From Ferrimonas kyonanensis DSM 18153 (GTDB lineage: Bacteria > Pseudomonadota > Gammaproteobacteria > Enterobacterales > Shewanellaceae): a stretch of DNA of 64,000 bases. The DNA lies in assembly GCF_000425405.1 (NCBI RefSeq), contig NZ_AUDJ01000002.1, positions 124,001-188,000 of the forward strand. Direction: 5' to 3'. The translations under genes were made by a program, and so were the position numbers. Below, one piece after another: positions 34,668 through 44,263 of the stretch. The number at the start of each line of letters is the position of its first letter. The first letter of the stretch is position 1. The notes under the pieces are model-generated. The model ran no database searches. It saw only the letters and a program-made list of their open reading frames with translations, and was not told the DNA's origin.

Positions 34668-36089
34668 ATGTCGCAGACAGCACCGGAACAGCAAGGATTC
34701 GTCCATTCCCGCTTTCATGGGTTTGCCGTGCTGTTTCGGTTGGCCGACATCGCCATTGTTCAGGTCACCATGCAGGTGGCGCTGTGGTTCAGTGGCAAGG
34801 ATTTGGGCAGCAATGAGATGTTGGTGGCGATCCTGGCGACTGTCGGCTTTATGTTTTTTGCCGAATCCATGGCGCTGTATCGTTCCTGGCGGTCAACCCG
34901 GTTGGCAGAGCTGCTGCTGACCAACTGGCTCAGTTGGATGTTGGCGTCGATGTTTCTGTTGATCTGCGCCTATTTTATGCCCAACAAGGTGGCCATCGAT
35001 CGGCAGACCATGTTGATTTGGGGTGTGCTGGGCATTGTGGTGTTTGGCCTGTTCCGGTTGGTGTGTCGCCACCTGATCTTTTCGCTACGGCGGCGCGGCT
35101 TTAATACTCAGACTGCGGCGATCCTGGGAATCACCAAGTCCGGGGTAGCACTGGCCCGCAATCTGGAAGACAACCCGCAACTGGGGATTCGGTTGATTGG
35201 CTTTTTTGATGACCGGGCACCGGAGCGGATTGAGCTGGAAGAGGAACATGGCCCGGCGCTGCTGGGCAGTGTCGATCAGGCCATTAAGCTGGCGCGCAGC
35301 AATGCGGTGGACATTTTGTACATCGCCATGCCGATGCGGGCCGAGGAGCGCATTACCGAGATTTTGATGCTGTGCGGAGACAGTACCGCAGCGGTGCACA
35401 TCATCCCGGACTTCTTTGTCTATAACCTGCTGCACGCTCGATGGCACGAGGTGGGCGATGTTCAGTCCCTGAGTGTGTACGACTCGCCGTTGGACGGCTT
35501 GGCCACGTGGGTGAAACGGGTGGAGGACATCGTATTGTCCTGTGCGATCCTGACTCTGGTGTCTGTACCGATGCTGTTGATCTCGCTGATCATCAAGTTG
35601 ACCTCTGCCGGGCCGGTACTGTTCAAGCAGCACCGTTATGGACTGGATGGCCGCAAGATCATGGTGTGGAAGTTTCGCACCATGCGCACCATGGAGAATG
35701 GCGGCAAGGTGGTTCAGGCCACCAAAAACGATCCGCGGGTAACCCGGTTTGGTGGTTTTCTGAGGCGCACCTCTTTGGATGAGTTACCTCAGTTTTTCAA
35801 TGTATTGCAGGGACAGATGTCGGTAGTGGGGCCTCGGCCCCATGCGGTGGCCCATAACGAACAATACCGGTCTTTGATCAGTGGCTATATGTTGCGTCAT
35901 CACATGAAGCCGGGAATCACCGGCTGGGCACAAATTAATGGCTGGCGTGGTGAAACCGATACGCTTGAGAAGATGGAAAAGCGCTTGGAGTTTGATCTTG
36001 CCTACATTCGTAACTGGTCTGTGTGGTTTGACATAAAAATTGTCTTTAAGACTGTTTTTCAGGGCTTTACTGGCTCGAACGCTTACTAA
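34668..36089 (+). CDS. Undecaprenyl-phosphate sugar-1-phosphate transferase (WcaJ/WbaP-like)
   Basis: A 473-residue polyprenyl glycosylphosphotransferase. Four N-terminal transmembrane helices are followed by a CoA-binding-like domain (AAILGITKSGVALARNL, IRLIGFFDDRAPER). The C-terminal catalytic domain holds KRVEDIVLSCAILTLVS, KQHRYGLDGRKIMVWKFRTM, TSLDELPQFFNVLQGQMSVVGPRPHA and KPGITGWAQINGWRGETDT. It starts repeat-unit synthesis by linking a hexose-1-phosphate (glucose or galactose in relatives) to undecaprenyl phosphate. ATG 34668 is preferred because of GGAAGAGGGG upstream; ATG 34650 is possible. Confidence 0.93.
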   Translation: MSQTAPEQQGFVHSRFHGFAVLFRLADIAIVQVTMQVALWFSGKDLGSNEMLVAILATVGFMFFAESMALYRSWRSTRLAELLLTNWLSWMLASMFLLICAYFMPNKVAIDRQTMLIWGVLGIVVFGLFRLVCRHLIFSLRRRGFNTQTAAILGITKSGVALARNLEDNPQLGIRLIGFFDDRAPERIELEEEHGPALLGSVDQAIKLARSNAVDILYIAMPMRAEERITEILMLCGDSTAAVHIIPDFFVYNLLHARWHEVGDVQSLSVYDSPLDGLATWVKRVEDIVLSCAILTLVSVPMLLISLIIKLTSAGPVLFKQHRYGLDGRKIMVWKFRTMRTMENGGKVVQATKNDPRVTRFGGFLRRTSLDELPQFFNVLQGQMSVVGPRPHAVAHNEQYRSLISGYMLRHHMKPGITGWAQINGWRGETDTLEKMEKRLEFDLAYIRNWSVWFDIKIVFKTVFQGFTGSNAY

Positions 36090-36103
36090 GGAAGGGGAAG
36101 GGA

Positions 36104-37297
36104 ATGAGAACTCTACTGTCCATGTTGATCGCAGGGGCCTCCTGCGTGTCGCTGTCTGCGGCCGCCAATGATTATCAACCCGCCAATGTTGAGATGGGCA
36201 AAGGCTGGAAGTTCACGCCTCAGCTCAGCGCCGGAATCGGTTACGACGATAACACCGCCTACTCATCGGGCTCTGGCATCGACAGCTGGTTTTGGGAGGT
36301 CACGCCGGAGTTTCTGGTGCATGCGGGCAACGAGGTCAGCGGCTACAAGATTGGCTACCTTCTGACCGACGGCAACTACTTCGACAGCAGTGAAGACGAC
36401 TATACCGATCATCGGTTTAAGGTGGATGTGAACCACCAGTTTACCCGCCGCCATCGCATCGATTTCAATTACACCTACTTCCGCGATCACGAAGCCCGGG
36501 GCACCGGCATCACCGAAGGGCGAGGTGAGAGTTTCGATACGGTGGCCGAATTCAACTTGCACGATGCGTCCATTATCTATGGCTTTGGGGTGCCCAGCGC
36601 CACCATCAATGCCGACTTTGAGCTTGGTTTCTATGATAAGGATTACACCAACCTAGAGGCCATCTCTCAGTTCAGAGATTACGACTCCATACGAGCCCGG
36701 ACCACCTTGTACTGGCGCCTTGGGGCCAAATCGTCGCTGTTGCTGGAGTGGAATGGTGAAGACAAGGGCTACGACCGCAACGCGGTGGGCGAAACCTCCA
36801 GAGACAGCGTCGATCAGCAGCTGCTGGCGGGCTTTAAGTGGGATGCCACCAGCAAGACCTCCGGTGAGGTAAAGATCGGTTACGAAGACCGTAACTTCGA
36901 TGACGGCAGCCGCGAAGATTTCAGCGGTGTGGCCTGGCAGGCGGCCATCGACTGGTTACCCAGGACCTACTCCAAATTCACCTTTGAAACGGGTGCCCGG
37001 GCCAAAGACCCGGATACCTTCGGCGATTACGTGGAGGAGCAAACCTATGGTGTGAACTGGCAGCACCAGTGGCGCCAGCGTTTCTCCACCAGTGCCAGAA
37101 TTCGTTATGTGGATGATAGCTATACTGGTATTGACCGTGATGATGAACGGCTTGAAGCGTCGGTGGGGGCGACCCTGGTTTGGCGACGTTGGCTGTCAAC
37201 GGAGCTGGTGTACCGTTACGCCGAGCAGGACTCCAACATTCAACTGGTGACCTATGACAAAAACGTGTTCCTGGTATCGATGCGCGTCTCTTTATAG
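36104..37297 (+). CDS. Outer-membrane beta-barrel protein of the exopolysaccharide locus
   Basis: A 397-residue protein with a signal peptide (MLIAGASCVSLSAAA) and about 16-18 alternating amphipathic strands; it ends VSMRVSL. The motif LSAGIGYDDNTAYSSG matches the outer-membrane barrel family (BBP2-type) often found beside wza/wzc in Vibrio and Shewanella polysaccharide loci (VpsM-like). It may form part of the export path or anchor the polymer; that role is inferred. Its 3' end overlaps the wza-like gene by 44 bp. Confidence 0.8.
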   Translation: MRTLLSMLIAGASCVSLSAAANDYQPANVEMGKGWKFTPQLSAGIGYDDNTAYSSGSGIDSWFWEVTPEFLVHAGNEVSGYKIGYLLTDGNYFDSSEDDYTDHRFKVDVNHQFTRRHRIDFNYTYFRDHEARGTGITEGRGESFDTVAEFNLHDASIIYGFGVPSATINADFELGFYDKDYTNLEAISQFRDYDSIRARTTLYWRLGAKSSLLLEWNGEDKGYDRNAVGETSRDSVDQQLLAGFKWDATSKTSGEVKIGYEDRNFDDGSREDFSGVAWQAAIDWLPRTYSKFTFETGARAKDPDTFGDYVEEQTYGVNWQHQWRQRFSTSARIRYVDDSYTGIDRDDERLEASVGATLVWRRWLSTELVYRYAEQDSNIQLVTYDKNVFLVSMRVSL

Positions 37298-37799
37298 AGG
37301 CCTGCTGCTGGTCATCGGCCTGCTGTGTGCCACGCAGGCGGTGGCCGCCAGCTCCGATTATCGGCTTAGCTCTGGCGATATGATCTCCATCCATGTTTAT
37401 GGTGAGGAGGATCTGACCCTGGAGACCCGTCTGGGAGAGTCCGGGGTGATCAACTACCCCTACCTGGGCATGATTCGGGTCAAAGGGCTGAGCGTGGCGG
37501 AGCTGGAACGCAAGCTGGTGACCGGCTTAAAGGGCGACTACCTGATTAACCCCAGCGTTCATGTCAGCATTCTCGAGTACCGGCCTTTTTACATCTATGG
37601 CGAGGTCAATAAGCCCGGAGGTTACCCCTATCAACCGGGGCTGACCGTTGAGCGGGCGGTGGCACTGGCCGGCGGCCTGACGGAGCGGGCATCTAAAAGT
37701 GACATGACCATCAATCGAAACGCATCGACGTTAAAGGTAACCATGTCCAGTACGGTCTACCCGGACGACTCGATCCTGATTAAAGACAGCTTCTTTTGA
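37254..37799 (+). CDS. Short Wza-like polysaccharide export protein
   Basis: A 181-residue secreted protein (GLLLVIGLLCATQAVAA signal). The Poly_export domain is YRLSSGDMISIHVYGEEDL, with INYPYLGMIRVKGLSVAELERKLVTGL. One SLBB-type segment follows (PFYIYGEVNKPGGYPYQPGLTVERAVALAGGLTERA). It lacks the extra SLBB repeats and C-terminal amphipathic helix of E. coli Wza (about 380 residues), so the outer-membrane pore itself must be formed by another protein, plausibly the beta-barrel encoded just upstream. No lipobox is evident. ATG 37254 lies inside the preceding gene. Confidence 0.88.
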   Translation: MTKTCSWYRCASLYRGLLLVIGLLCATQAVAASSDYRLSSGDMISIHVYGEEDLTLETRLGESGVINYPYLGMIRVKGLSVAELERKLVTGLKGDYLINPSVHVSILEYRPFYIYGEVNKPGGYPYQPGLTVERAVALAGGLTERASKSDMTINRNASTLKVTMSSTVYPDDSILIKDSFF

Positions 37800-37810
37800 G
37801 TGGAGACCGA

Positions 37811-40048
37811 ATGTCCAACATGGCGATTCAGATGGAAAAGAACGCTTTTTCCCAGGAAAAGGACATCGATCTGGCTCAGTACTTTCACGTGCTGTGGCGA
37901 TACAAATGGCGCATCCTGCTGTTTTCCGGCTTGGTGACTTCGGTGGTGGTGGCCATTTTGCTGACCGTGTCGCCGTCCTACCTGGCGGGCGCCAGGCTGC
38001 TTATCGAATCTGAGCAGGCCAAGGCGGTGTCCATCGAGGACGTTTATGGCCTGGACTCCTCCAAGGATGAGTACCTGCAGACTCAGTTTGAGATCATCAA
38101 ATCCCGCAAACTGGCGGAGCGGGTTATCGAACGGATGGATTTGGTGCGTCACCCGGAGTTTGTGGTGGATGAGCGCGCGCCCTGGCTGCAGAAACTGCTG
38201 TCTTATGTGCCCACCGCGCCGGCCCAGGACCCCATGGAGGTGGTCAGAGGCTGGTTTGATTGGGTGCCGATGGATCTCACGCCTAAGCCGGTGGACGAAG
38301 CCCAGAAGCTGGCGACCCAGCAGATACTGCTGCTGAATGAGTTTCGCAAACGGCTGGTGGTGGCCCCGGTGGCCAACACCCAGTTGGTGGACATCGGCTT
38401 CTACGCCCACGATCCCAACCTGGCGGCCCAGGTGGCCAACACCATGGGCGAGATCTACATCGAAAACCACCTGGATGCCAAGCTGGCGGTGACCCGCAAA
38501 GCCTCGGAGTGGCTCAGTGCCCGGCTCGATGAGCTGCTGGTGGGATTAAGGTTATCGGAGGAGCGGCTGCAGAGTTTTCGCGAGCGCGAGGGCCTGCTCG
38601 ACATCGATGGTACCGTTGGCCTGGTCAGCAAAGAGATGACCGAGCTGTCTGAGCAATTGTCGCTGGCCCGTCAGCGGCGGGAAGAGGCCAAGTCGCTGCT
38701 GGACCTGGTGCGCCGTAAAGGCAGCAATAACATCGACAGCTTAGACGGGTTGGCGGAGATCAGTGGTCACCGAATGATCCAGGAGGTGCGCAAGTCTGAG
38801 GTCACCGCCGCCGCCAATGTGGCAGAGTTGTCCAAGCGCTATGGCCCCAAACACAGCAAGATGATCGCCGCCAAAGCCCAGTTGGCGGATGTGCGTGCCA
38901 GCATGCGTGGTCAGGTGAAAAAGCTGGTGAGAGGCATCGAGCAGGAGTATCAGACCGTGGCCGCCAGTGCCGAGGCGCTGGAAAAGCAGATGGCGGCAGT
39001 GAAAGGCAAGTATCAGGAACAGAGCCGGGTTGAGGTGGAATACCGGGAGATGCAGCGGGAGGTGGAGTCCAACCGTCGAATCTATGAAACCTTCCTCAAT
39101 CGAATGAAGGAAACCGGCGCGGTGGCCGATTTTAATGCCGCCCACGCCCGCTTTACCGATTATGCCACGCCGCCCCTGTACCCCGCTAAACCCAACAAGA
39201 AAGCCATTGCCGTCGGGGCTCTGGCGATGTCGATGATCATCGCTTGTCTGATCTCCCTGGTTCACAACGCCATCACCGACACCATCACCTCCGGGGATCA
39301 GGTCGAGAGCAAGCTGTCCAGCAAGTTGCTGGGGGTGATTCCGCTGCAGAAACACCGGGGGCGGCTGGATCCGGAACACTTCTTTACCAAGGAGGCCAGC
39401 AGCTTTTCCGAAGCCTGGCGTACGGTGCGAACCGGTTATCTGCTGTCGCACCTCGAAGACAAAGCTCACACCCTGTGCATCACCTCGACGGTGCCGGGAG
39501 AGGGCAAAACCACCTCCTCGTACAACTTTTCACTGGCGCTGTCGCAGTTGGAAAAGGTGCTGTTGATCGAGGCCGATCTGCGCAAGCCGGTGATGGGGGG
39601 CATGCTCAACCTGCCGAACTACCAGCCGGGGTTGTCGAACCTGATCACCGGCACCCACAAGCTGTCCGATTGCCTGTTTCAGGTGCCGGATACCCAACTG
39701 CATGTGATGGTTGCCGGCACGCCGGTGTCCAATCCACTGGAGTTGATCGCATCGCAGGCGTTCAAGCAGATGCTGGAAAAACTCAAGCCTCAATTTGACC
39801 GAATCATTGTCGATACTGCGCCGGTGGATGTGGTCAGTGATGCGCTGGTGATCTCGCGCCGGGTCGATTCCACCCTGTATGTGGTTAAGTGCGGCAAGGT
39901 GCGCAGTGACCTCATTAATCGTTCACTGGCCCGGTTGTTCACGGCCCAGGCCAGGGTCGATGGCGTGGTGCTCAATGCGGTGCCCAAAGACTTGGCCACC
40001 TACAAGCGCTATCAAAGCTATTACGGCACCGGGAGCGATAACGGATGA
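37811..40048 (+). CDS. Polysaccharide co-polymerase / BY-kinase (Wzc-like)
   Basis: A 745-residue inner-membrane protein. The Wzz domain lies between two transmembrane helices (ILLFSGLVTSVVVAILL near 35, AVGALAMSMIIACLISLVH near 475), with a long periplasmic coiled coil. The cytoplasmic bacterial tyrosine kinase has Walker A (TSTVPGEGKTT, about 559), Walker A' (LLIEADLRKP) and Walker B (IIVDTAPVD), and ends in a tyrosine cluster YKRYQSYYG for autophosphorylation. It controls chain length and coordinates export with the Wza-like protein. ATG 37811 follows TGGAGACC. The stop overlaps the phosphatase start (ATGA), which fits antagonistic control. Confidence 0.95.
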   Translation: MSNMAIQMEKNAFSQEKDIDLAQYFHVLWRYKWRILLFSGLVTSVVVAILLTVSPSYLAGARLLIESEQAKAVSIEDVYGLDSSKDEYLQTQFEIIKSRKLAERVIERMDLVRHPEFVVDERAPWLQKLLSYVPTAPAQDPMEVVRGWFDWVPMDLTPKPVDEAQKLATQQILLLNEFRKRLVVAPVANTQLVDIGFYAHDPNLAAQVANTMGEIYIENHLDAKLAVTRKASEWLSARLDELLVGLRLSEERLQSFREREGLLDIDGTVGLVSKEMTELSEQLSLARQRREEAKSLLDLVRRKGSNNIDSLDGLAEISGHRMIQEVRKSEVTAAANVAELSKRYGPKHSKMIAAKAQLADVRASMRGQVKKLVRGIEQEYQTVAASAEALEKQMAAVKGKYQEQSRVEVEYREMQREVESNRRIYETFLNRMKETGAVADFNAAHARFTDYATPPLYPAKPNKKAIAVGALAMSMIIACLISLVHNAITDTITSGDQVESKLSSKLLGVIPLQKHRGRLDPEHFFTKEASSFSEAWRTVRTGYLLSHLEDKAHTLCITSTVPGEGKTTSSYNFSLALSQLEKVLLIEADLRKPVMGGMLNLPNYQPGLSNLITGTHKLSDCLFQVPDTQLHVMVAGTPVSNPLELIASQAFKQMLEKLKPQFDRIIVDTAPVDVVSDALVISRRVDSTLYVVKCGKVRSDLINRSLARLFTAQARVDGVVLNAVPKDLATYKRYQSYYGTGSDNG

Positions 40049-40776
40049 TCGATCTCCACTGTCACATGCTGCCTGAAGTGGATGACGGTGCCCGCACGAT
40101 GGAGGAGGCACTGCAGATGGCGCGCATGGCCTGGGAGGAGGGCATTACCCATGTGGTAATGACGCCCCACATTCATCTGCGCCGCTACCCCAATAGCCTC
40201 GACAGCTTGAAAGGACCGTTTCAGGCCTTGCAACAGGCCTTGCATAGCAGCGGCTGCCCGTTGCAGATCGCGTTGGCGGCGGAGGTGAGAATGGCGCCGG
40301 AGTTGCTGCTCAATGATGCCTGGAAGTCTCTGCCTAGCCTGGGTACTTGCCCTCAAGGCCGCCGGGTGCTGCTGCTGGAGATGCCTTACAGTCATGTGCC
40401 GGCGGGCACCGAGCAACTGCTGCGGTGGTTGCTGGGACAGGGGGTGCTACCGGTGATTGCCCACCCGGAGCGCAATCGTGAGATCATGGCCCATCCGCCA
40501 TTGGCGCTAAGCCTGAAGGCCACCGGTGCCTACCTGCAGGGAACGGTTGGCGCATTTGTGGGGCAGTTCGGCGATGCGGTGAAGCGGGTCGCCTGGGAGC
40601 TGTTGGACAAAGGGGGCTACTGGTACCTGGCCACCGACAGCCATCGAATCGACAAACGTCCGCCGCGGGTGACCGAGGCGCTGGATCGGCTCAGGCAAAG
40701 TTGTGGTGAGGCATTGGTGACCGACATGACTCAGACTCGGCCCTGGAGCCTGGTTCAGAGCCGTTTCCGTCAGTAA
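40045..40776 (+). CDS. CpsB/YwqE-type PHP-family tyrosine-protein phosphatase
   Basis: A 243-residue PHP-fold metallophosphatase. MIDLHCHMLPEVDDGA gives the first metal site (His5, His7), MTPHIH the second, AAEVRM and LPVIAHPERN further ligands, and ATDSHR the last. Such enzymes dephosphorylate BY-kinases and their targets; they are typical of Gram-positive capsule loci but also occur in Gram-negatives, where the usual partner of Wzc is a low-molecular-weight phosphatase (Wzb). It probably resets the Wzc-like kinase next door. It converges with attH, overlapping it by 7 bp. Confidence 0.9.
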   Translation: MIDLHCHMLPEVDDGARTMEEALQMARMAWEEGITHVVMTPHIHLRRYPNSLDSLKGPFQALQQALHSSGCPLQIALAAEVRMAPELLLNDAWKSLPSLGTCPQGRRVLLLEMPYSHVPAGTEQLLRWLLGQGVLPVIAHPERNREIMAHPPLALSLKATGAYLQGTVGAFVGQFGDAVKRVAWELLDKGGYWYLATDSHRIDKRPPRVTEALDRLRQSCGEALVTDMTQTRPWSLVQSRFRQ

Positions 40777-41843
40777 CCGGTCATCTCAATGAATCCTTCG
40801 CCCTGCAGGCTACCGTCGGCCTGGACCGGCCCTTCCCAATAGGGGATGCTCAGCCGGTTACGTTGATCGCTCATGCGGGTCTCGATGCGGCCGCTGAGTT
40901 GATGTTCGGGCAGGCTCAGTTGCCAGCCCACCGGATAGCGGACGCCGTCCAGGGTCGACCAGGCATCGGCGTCCCAGCGGATCTGCTCCCCCTTGAGCGG
41001 GGTCACCCTTCCGTCGGCCTCGATAAGACTACCGGAAAAGTAGTCGTCCAGCGCCGGGCTGCGCATGCGGAACACCATTAAGGCGCGTCCATCTTCAAGG
41101 TGAAGCGACAGCCAGTCCCAGCCCTGATAGTCGCTGGCCATCAGCTGACTGGACCATTCCCTGTCCATCCAGGCTTGGCCCTCGAGCGCCAGCGCCTTGG
41201 TCTGCTCATTGGGGGTGAACTGCCCGGTGGCAGACAGGTGGGGCAGGCTGTAATAGTGGGAGGCGTGATCCGGGTTGGGGGTTTTCTGACTGAAACCGTC
41301 ACGGCCATGCAGCACCAGCGGGCTGTCAGACAGGGTCAGGCTCAGCTTGCCCATGGGGCTATCGGCGCTTAATTGCAGTGGCAGAAATTCGCTGCCGCTG
41401 GAGGCCAGTTGCCAGTGATCCAGCCAGGCCGAGAAAGGAGCCGCGCGAACCCCGGCCTGGCCACTGCCGCCCCTGGCCCAACGTTCGATGGCATGATGGC
41501 GGCCCTGATACTCGATGGCCAGGTGACTGAACCACAGCTGGCCGTCATTCCAGCTGGTGTCGGTGTCTGCGGAGACCTTGCTGCGAAACAGGGTCCATTG
41601 CAGTCCCAGAGGCTGGCCTTGCGGGTCGTTCAGGTTGGCGGTCAGGTACCACCATTCCAGGCCGTACTCGGGGTGGGCACCGTGATCCAGGGGAAAGGTC
41701 AGTCGGTATTCCGGCGTGACCTGTCGCAGTTGCGGATGCAGCGATTGATGCCAGCCAAGGCCTTGGCTTGTTGGTGGCGGCGATGCGTCAGGTTGGCAGG
41801 CACACAGCGCCATGGTCAGCAGACCCAAAACAGATCGGCTCAT
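40770..41843 (-). CDS. AttH / CrtC-like lipocalin-fold lipoprotein
   Basis: About 357 residues. A lipoprotein-type N-terminus (SVLGLLTMALCAC) is followed by the paired lipocalin-like domains of the AttH/carotenoid hydratase superfamily: DHGAHPEYGLEWWYLTANL, QLWFSHLAIEY, GQAWMDREWSSQ, DWLSLHLEDGRALMVFRMR. Its ATG overlaps the permease TGA (TGATG). In AttEFGH-type operons AttH is the extracytoplasmic partner of an ABC transporter; the transported molecule, probably lipid-like, is not established. It is not expected to hydrate carotenoids here. Confidence 0.88.
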   Translation of the reverse strand: MSRSVLGLLTMALCACQPDASPPPTSQGLGWHQSLHPQLRQVTPEYRLTFPLDHGAHPEYGLEWWYLTANLNDPQGQPLGLQWTLFRSKVSADTDTSWNDGQLWFSHLAIEYQGRHHAIERWARGGSGQAGVRAAPFSAWLDHWQLASSGSEFLPLQLSADSPMGKLSLTLSDSPLVLHGRDGFSQKTPNPDHASHYYSLPHLSATGQFTPNEQTKALALEGQAWMDREWSSQLMASDYQGWDWLSLHLEDGRALMVFRMRSPALDDYFSGSLIEADGRVTPLKGEQIRWDADAWSTLDGVRYPVGWQLSLPEHQLSGRIETRMSDQRNRLSIPYWEGPVQADGSLQGEGFIEMTGY

Positions 41844-44263
41844 CAGGTGACCCCCTTCAGTAGTTTCGATATCGGGCTGTTGGAGAGACGCCACAGGGGC
41901 CACAGGGCGGCCAGTGCCAACGCCAGCAACAGACTGGCCAGCAGCCCGGGCCAGTCGCCAACCAGCCAGTGGACCGGCATGGTCCAGCCAAAGGCGACCC
42001 GGTTGACCAGTTGCAGCAACAGGTAGCCCAAACCGACGCCCAGGGGCAGGGCGACCACCAGCGCAAACACCGCGATGATCAGCAGCTGTGCCAACTGGGC
42101 CAGCAACAGTTGGGTGCGGCTGACGCCCAACGCCATCAGGGTGGCCAGTTGGTTAAGGCGGTGGTGCTCCACCGACGACAGCGCCGCAAACAATCCCACC
42201 GCCGCCACCATCAGGGTCAGCACGTTCAATGCGGTGGTCACGGCAAAGGTCTGGTGAAACATGCTGGTGGCAATGGCGCGAATGTTCTTGCGTTGAATTA
42301 CCTGTGACGGCGACAGCCACTGCAGCAATCGTTGATAGACGGCGTCGATCTGTCCCTGCTGTACGTTGAGGCTGTAGCCGGCAAAGGGCACGTCGCCGAG
42401 TTGTGCCTGCATCATGGCCGGACTGATGAAGCTTTGGGCATTGAGGTTGCCGTAGTCGTAAAATACCCCGACCAGCTGGCACTGAAACTCGGGGTGGCCG
42501 CTGTCGTCGATGTTGATGGCCTGTCCCAACGTCAGCCCGGCCATTAACTCGCTGCGTTCATTGACCAGGCAGCCGCCTTCAAACAGTCGGCTCTGCCACT
42601 GGGGCAGGGCAGTTTTCAGCGGCAGGTGGCCATAGTGCTCGCCGCTGTCCCCCAGGCTGGCGATGCTGCCAGGCACGCCGGCGATGCGGGCTCGCTGGTG
42701 CTGAAACGGGGTGATGCGGGTGATCTCGGGCATCTGATTCAGCCGCTGCAACCACGCTGAATGTTCCCCTGGCGGTGGCCGCACATAGAGATCGGCGCTG
42801 ATCCTCTGGTTCAGATAACCGGTCAGAGCCAGCTCAAAACTGCCGACCACCATGCGCATGCCGACGGCGGCGGCCAGCGCCAGCATAATGGCGATCATGG
42901 CGACGCGGGTGGTCCGTTGCTGTTCATCGAGATCGGCCATGATCCACCGGCCCATGACTCCCGGCAGGGGAAGGGTGGCCACGGCCCGGCAGCAGGCCTG
43001 CAACCAGGATGGGGTGATGGCGGCACCGGCGAATAACAACAGCCCACACAGGGACAGGGCGGCAGCGGTGGTGTTGACCCGGGGGGCCAATACTACCAGC
43101 GCCAACAGCAAGATCAGCCCCAGTCCCAGCAGCCATCGTCCCTGCTGCTGCTGTTGACGCTGACGGGTGCGAATGCCAAGGCTCAGGGCCACCTTGGGGT
43201 CGAAATAGAGCGATAGCAACACCAGCATTACGGCGCCAAAGGTCACCAAGGCGGACAGCAGCAGCGGGATCCACAGGCTTTGGACGCTGAGCTGGTCTTC
43301 AAAACCGTACAGGGAGGCCAGGGTCATCTGTACCTGGGGAATCCAGGCGCTGGCGAAGTAGCTGCCCAGCACCGCACTGATGGGAACCGCCAGCACACCC
43401 ACCAGCATCAATTCGACGATCACCGCGGTCATAATGGCCCGCTGGCTCACGCCCAGACTCCGCAACTGCGCGATAAGCGGGGCCCGTTGACTCAGGCTGA
43501 AGCGCAGGGCGTTAAACGCCAGGAACAGCGATACCGCCAGGGCCATCAGCGCCAGAGCGGTCAGGTTGAGGTGAAACGACTGCGACAGCTGGCCGAACTG
43601 GGTGGCTTCTCCCTGCGCTTTCAGGGTGGCGTCGGCCGGCAGTTGCTGACGGATCTCGGTTCGGGTCATTGCCGCCAGAGTAGGCAGGGTCAGATAGCTG
43701 ACGCGGTCCTGGCTGCCGGTGAGACTGGCGACGTCGGCGATGTCCATCAGTATCCAGGGGCCAAGGTCCGGCACCAGGGCGATGGGGCCGATAGTAGCGC
43801 CGCTGTCCAGCTCAACCTGTGTCCCTTGCTGCCAGCCTCTGCTGTTGGCAAATTGACGGTCAACCCAGGCTCGGGATGACTCTGGTTCGGTGGCGTTGCC
43901 GGTGCCCAACTGGGCCAGGTACGCCAGTGGGTCGATGCCGCGGATCAGCAGCGGTCGATGTTGGGCGTCGATCAGTTTGGCATTGAGGACCGGGCTGGCA
44001 TCGATGCCCTGGCGTCGCAGTGACACCCACAAGGATTGAGGCAGATAGCCCTCCCGTTGCCTCGGCTCGATCTGCCAGCCGGTGCCGGCCTGAGCCTGTT
44101 GCTCGCTGAGGGCATAACGGGCTTTGGCTTCCTGGTTGATGGTTTCTACCCCGACCATCAGGCTGGCGCCGAGCACCAGGCCCAGCAGCAGAAACAGCAA
44201 CTGCCAGGGGTGGCGGCGATAGTGGGAGGTGAGGGTAAGCTGGGCCCAGCGCCATTCAATCAT
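41843..44263 (-). CDS. ABC transporter permease with two FtsX-like units (AttF/AttG fused)
   Basis: An 806-residue permease. An N-terminal helix, a ~200-residue periplasmic domain and three helices form one FtsX/MacB-type half; a second half follows with another helix, periplasmic domain and three C-terminal helices (ATLMALGVSRTQLLLAQLAQLLIIAVFALVVALPLGVGLGYLL). This duplicated layout resembles AttFG-like and YbbP-type permeases of type VII (mechanotransmission) ABC systems, which move lipoproteins or hydrophobic compounds rather than forming a channel. ATG 44263 overlaps the ATPase gene by 8 bp; the 48-bp upstream extension is unlikely. Confidence 0.88.
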   Translation of the reverse strand: MIEWRWAQLTLTSHYRRHPWQLLFLLLGLVLGASLMVGVETINQEAKARYALSEQQAQAGTGWQIEPRQREGYLPQSLWVSLRRQGIDASPVLNAKLIDAQHRPLLIRGIDPLAYLAQLGTGNATEPESSRAWVDRQFANSRGWQQGTQVELDSGATIGPIALVPDLGPWILMDIADVASLTGSQDRVSYLTLPTLAAMTRTEIRQQLPADATLKAQGEATQFGQLSQSFHLNLTALALMALAVSLFLAFNALRFSLSQRAPLIAQLRSLGVSQRAIMTAVIVELMLVGVLAVPISAVLGSYFASAWIPQVQMTLASLYGFEDQLSVQSLWIPLLLSALVTFGAVMLVLLSLYFDPKVALSLGIRTRQRQQQQQGRWLLGLGLILLLALVVLAPRVNTTAAALSLCGLLLFAGAAITPSWLQACCRAVATLPLPGVMGRWIMADLDEQQRTTRVAMIAIMLALAAAVGMRMVVGSFELALTGYLNQRISADLYVRPPPGEHSAWLQRLNQMPEITRITPFQHQRARIAGVPGSIASLGDSGEHYGHLPLKTALPQWQSRLFEGGCLVNERSELMAGLTLGQAINIDDSGHPEFQCQLVGVFYDYGNLNAQSFISPAMMQAQLGDVPFAGYSLNVQQGQIDAVYQRLLQWLSPSQVIQRKNIRAIATSMFHQTFAVTTALNVLTLMVAAVGLFAALSSVEHHRLNQLATLMALGVSRTQLLLAQLAQLLIIAVFALVVALPLGVGLGYLLLQLVNRVAFGWTMPVHWLVGDWPGLLASLLLALALAALWPLWRLSNSPISKLLKGVT

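Noticed and set aside
40770-41843. Carotenoid 1,2-hydratase
   Set aside because: The fold similarity is to AttH in an ABC operon, and no carotenoid genes are nearby.
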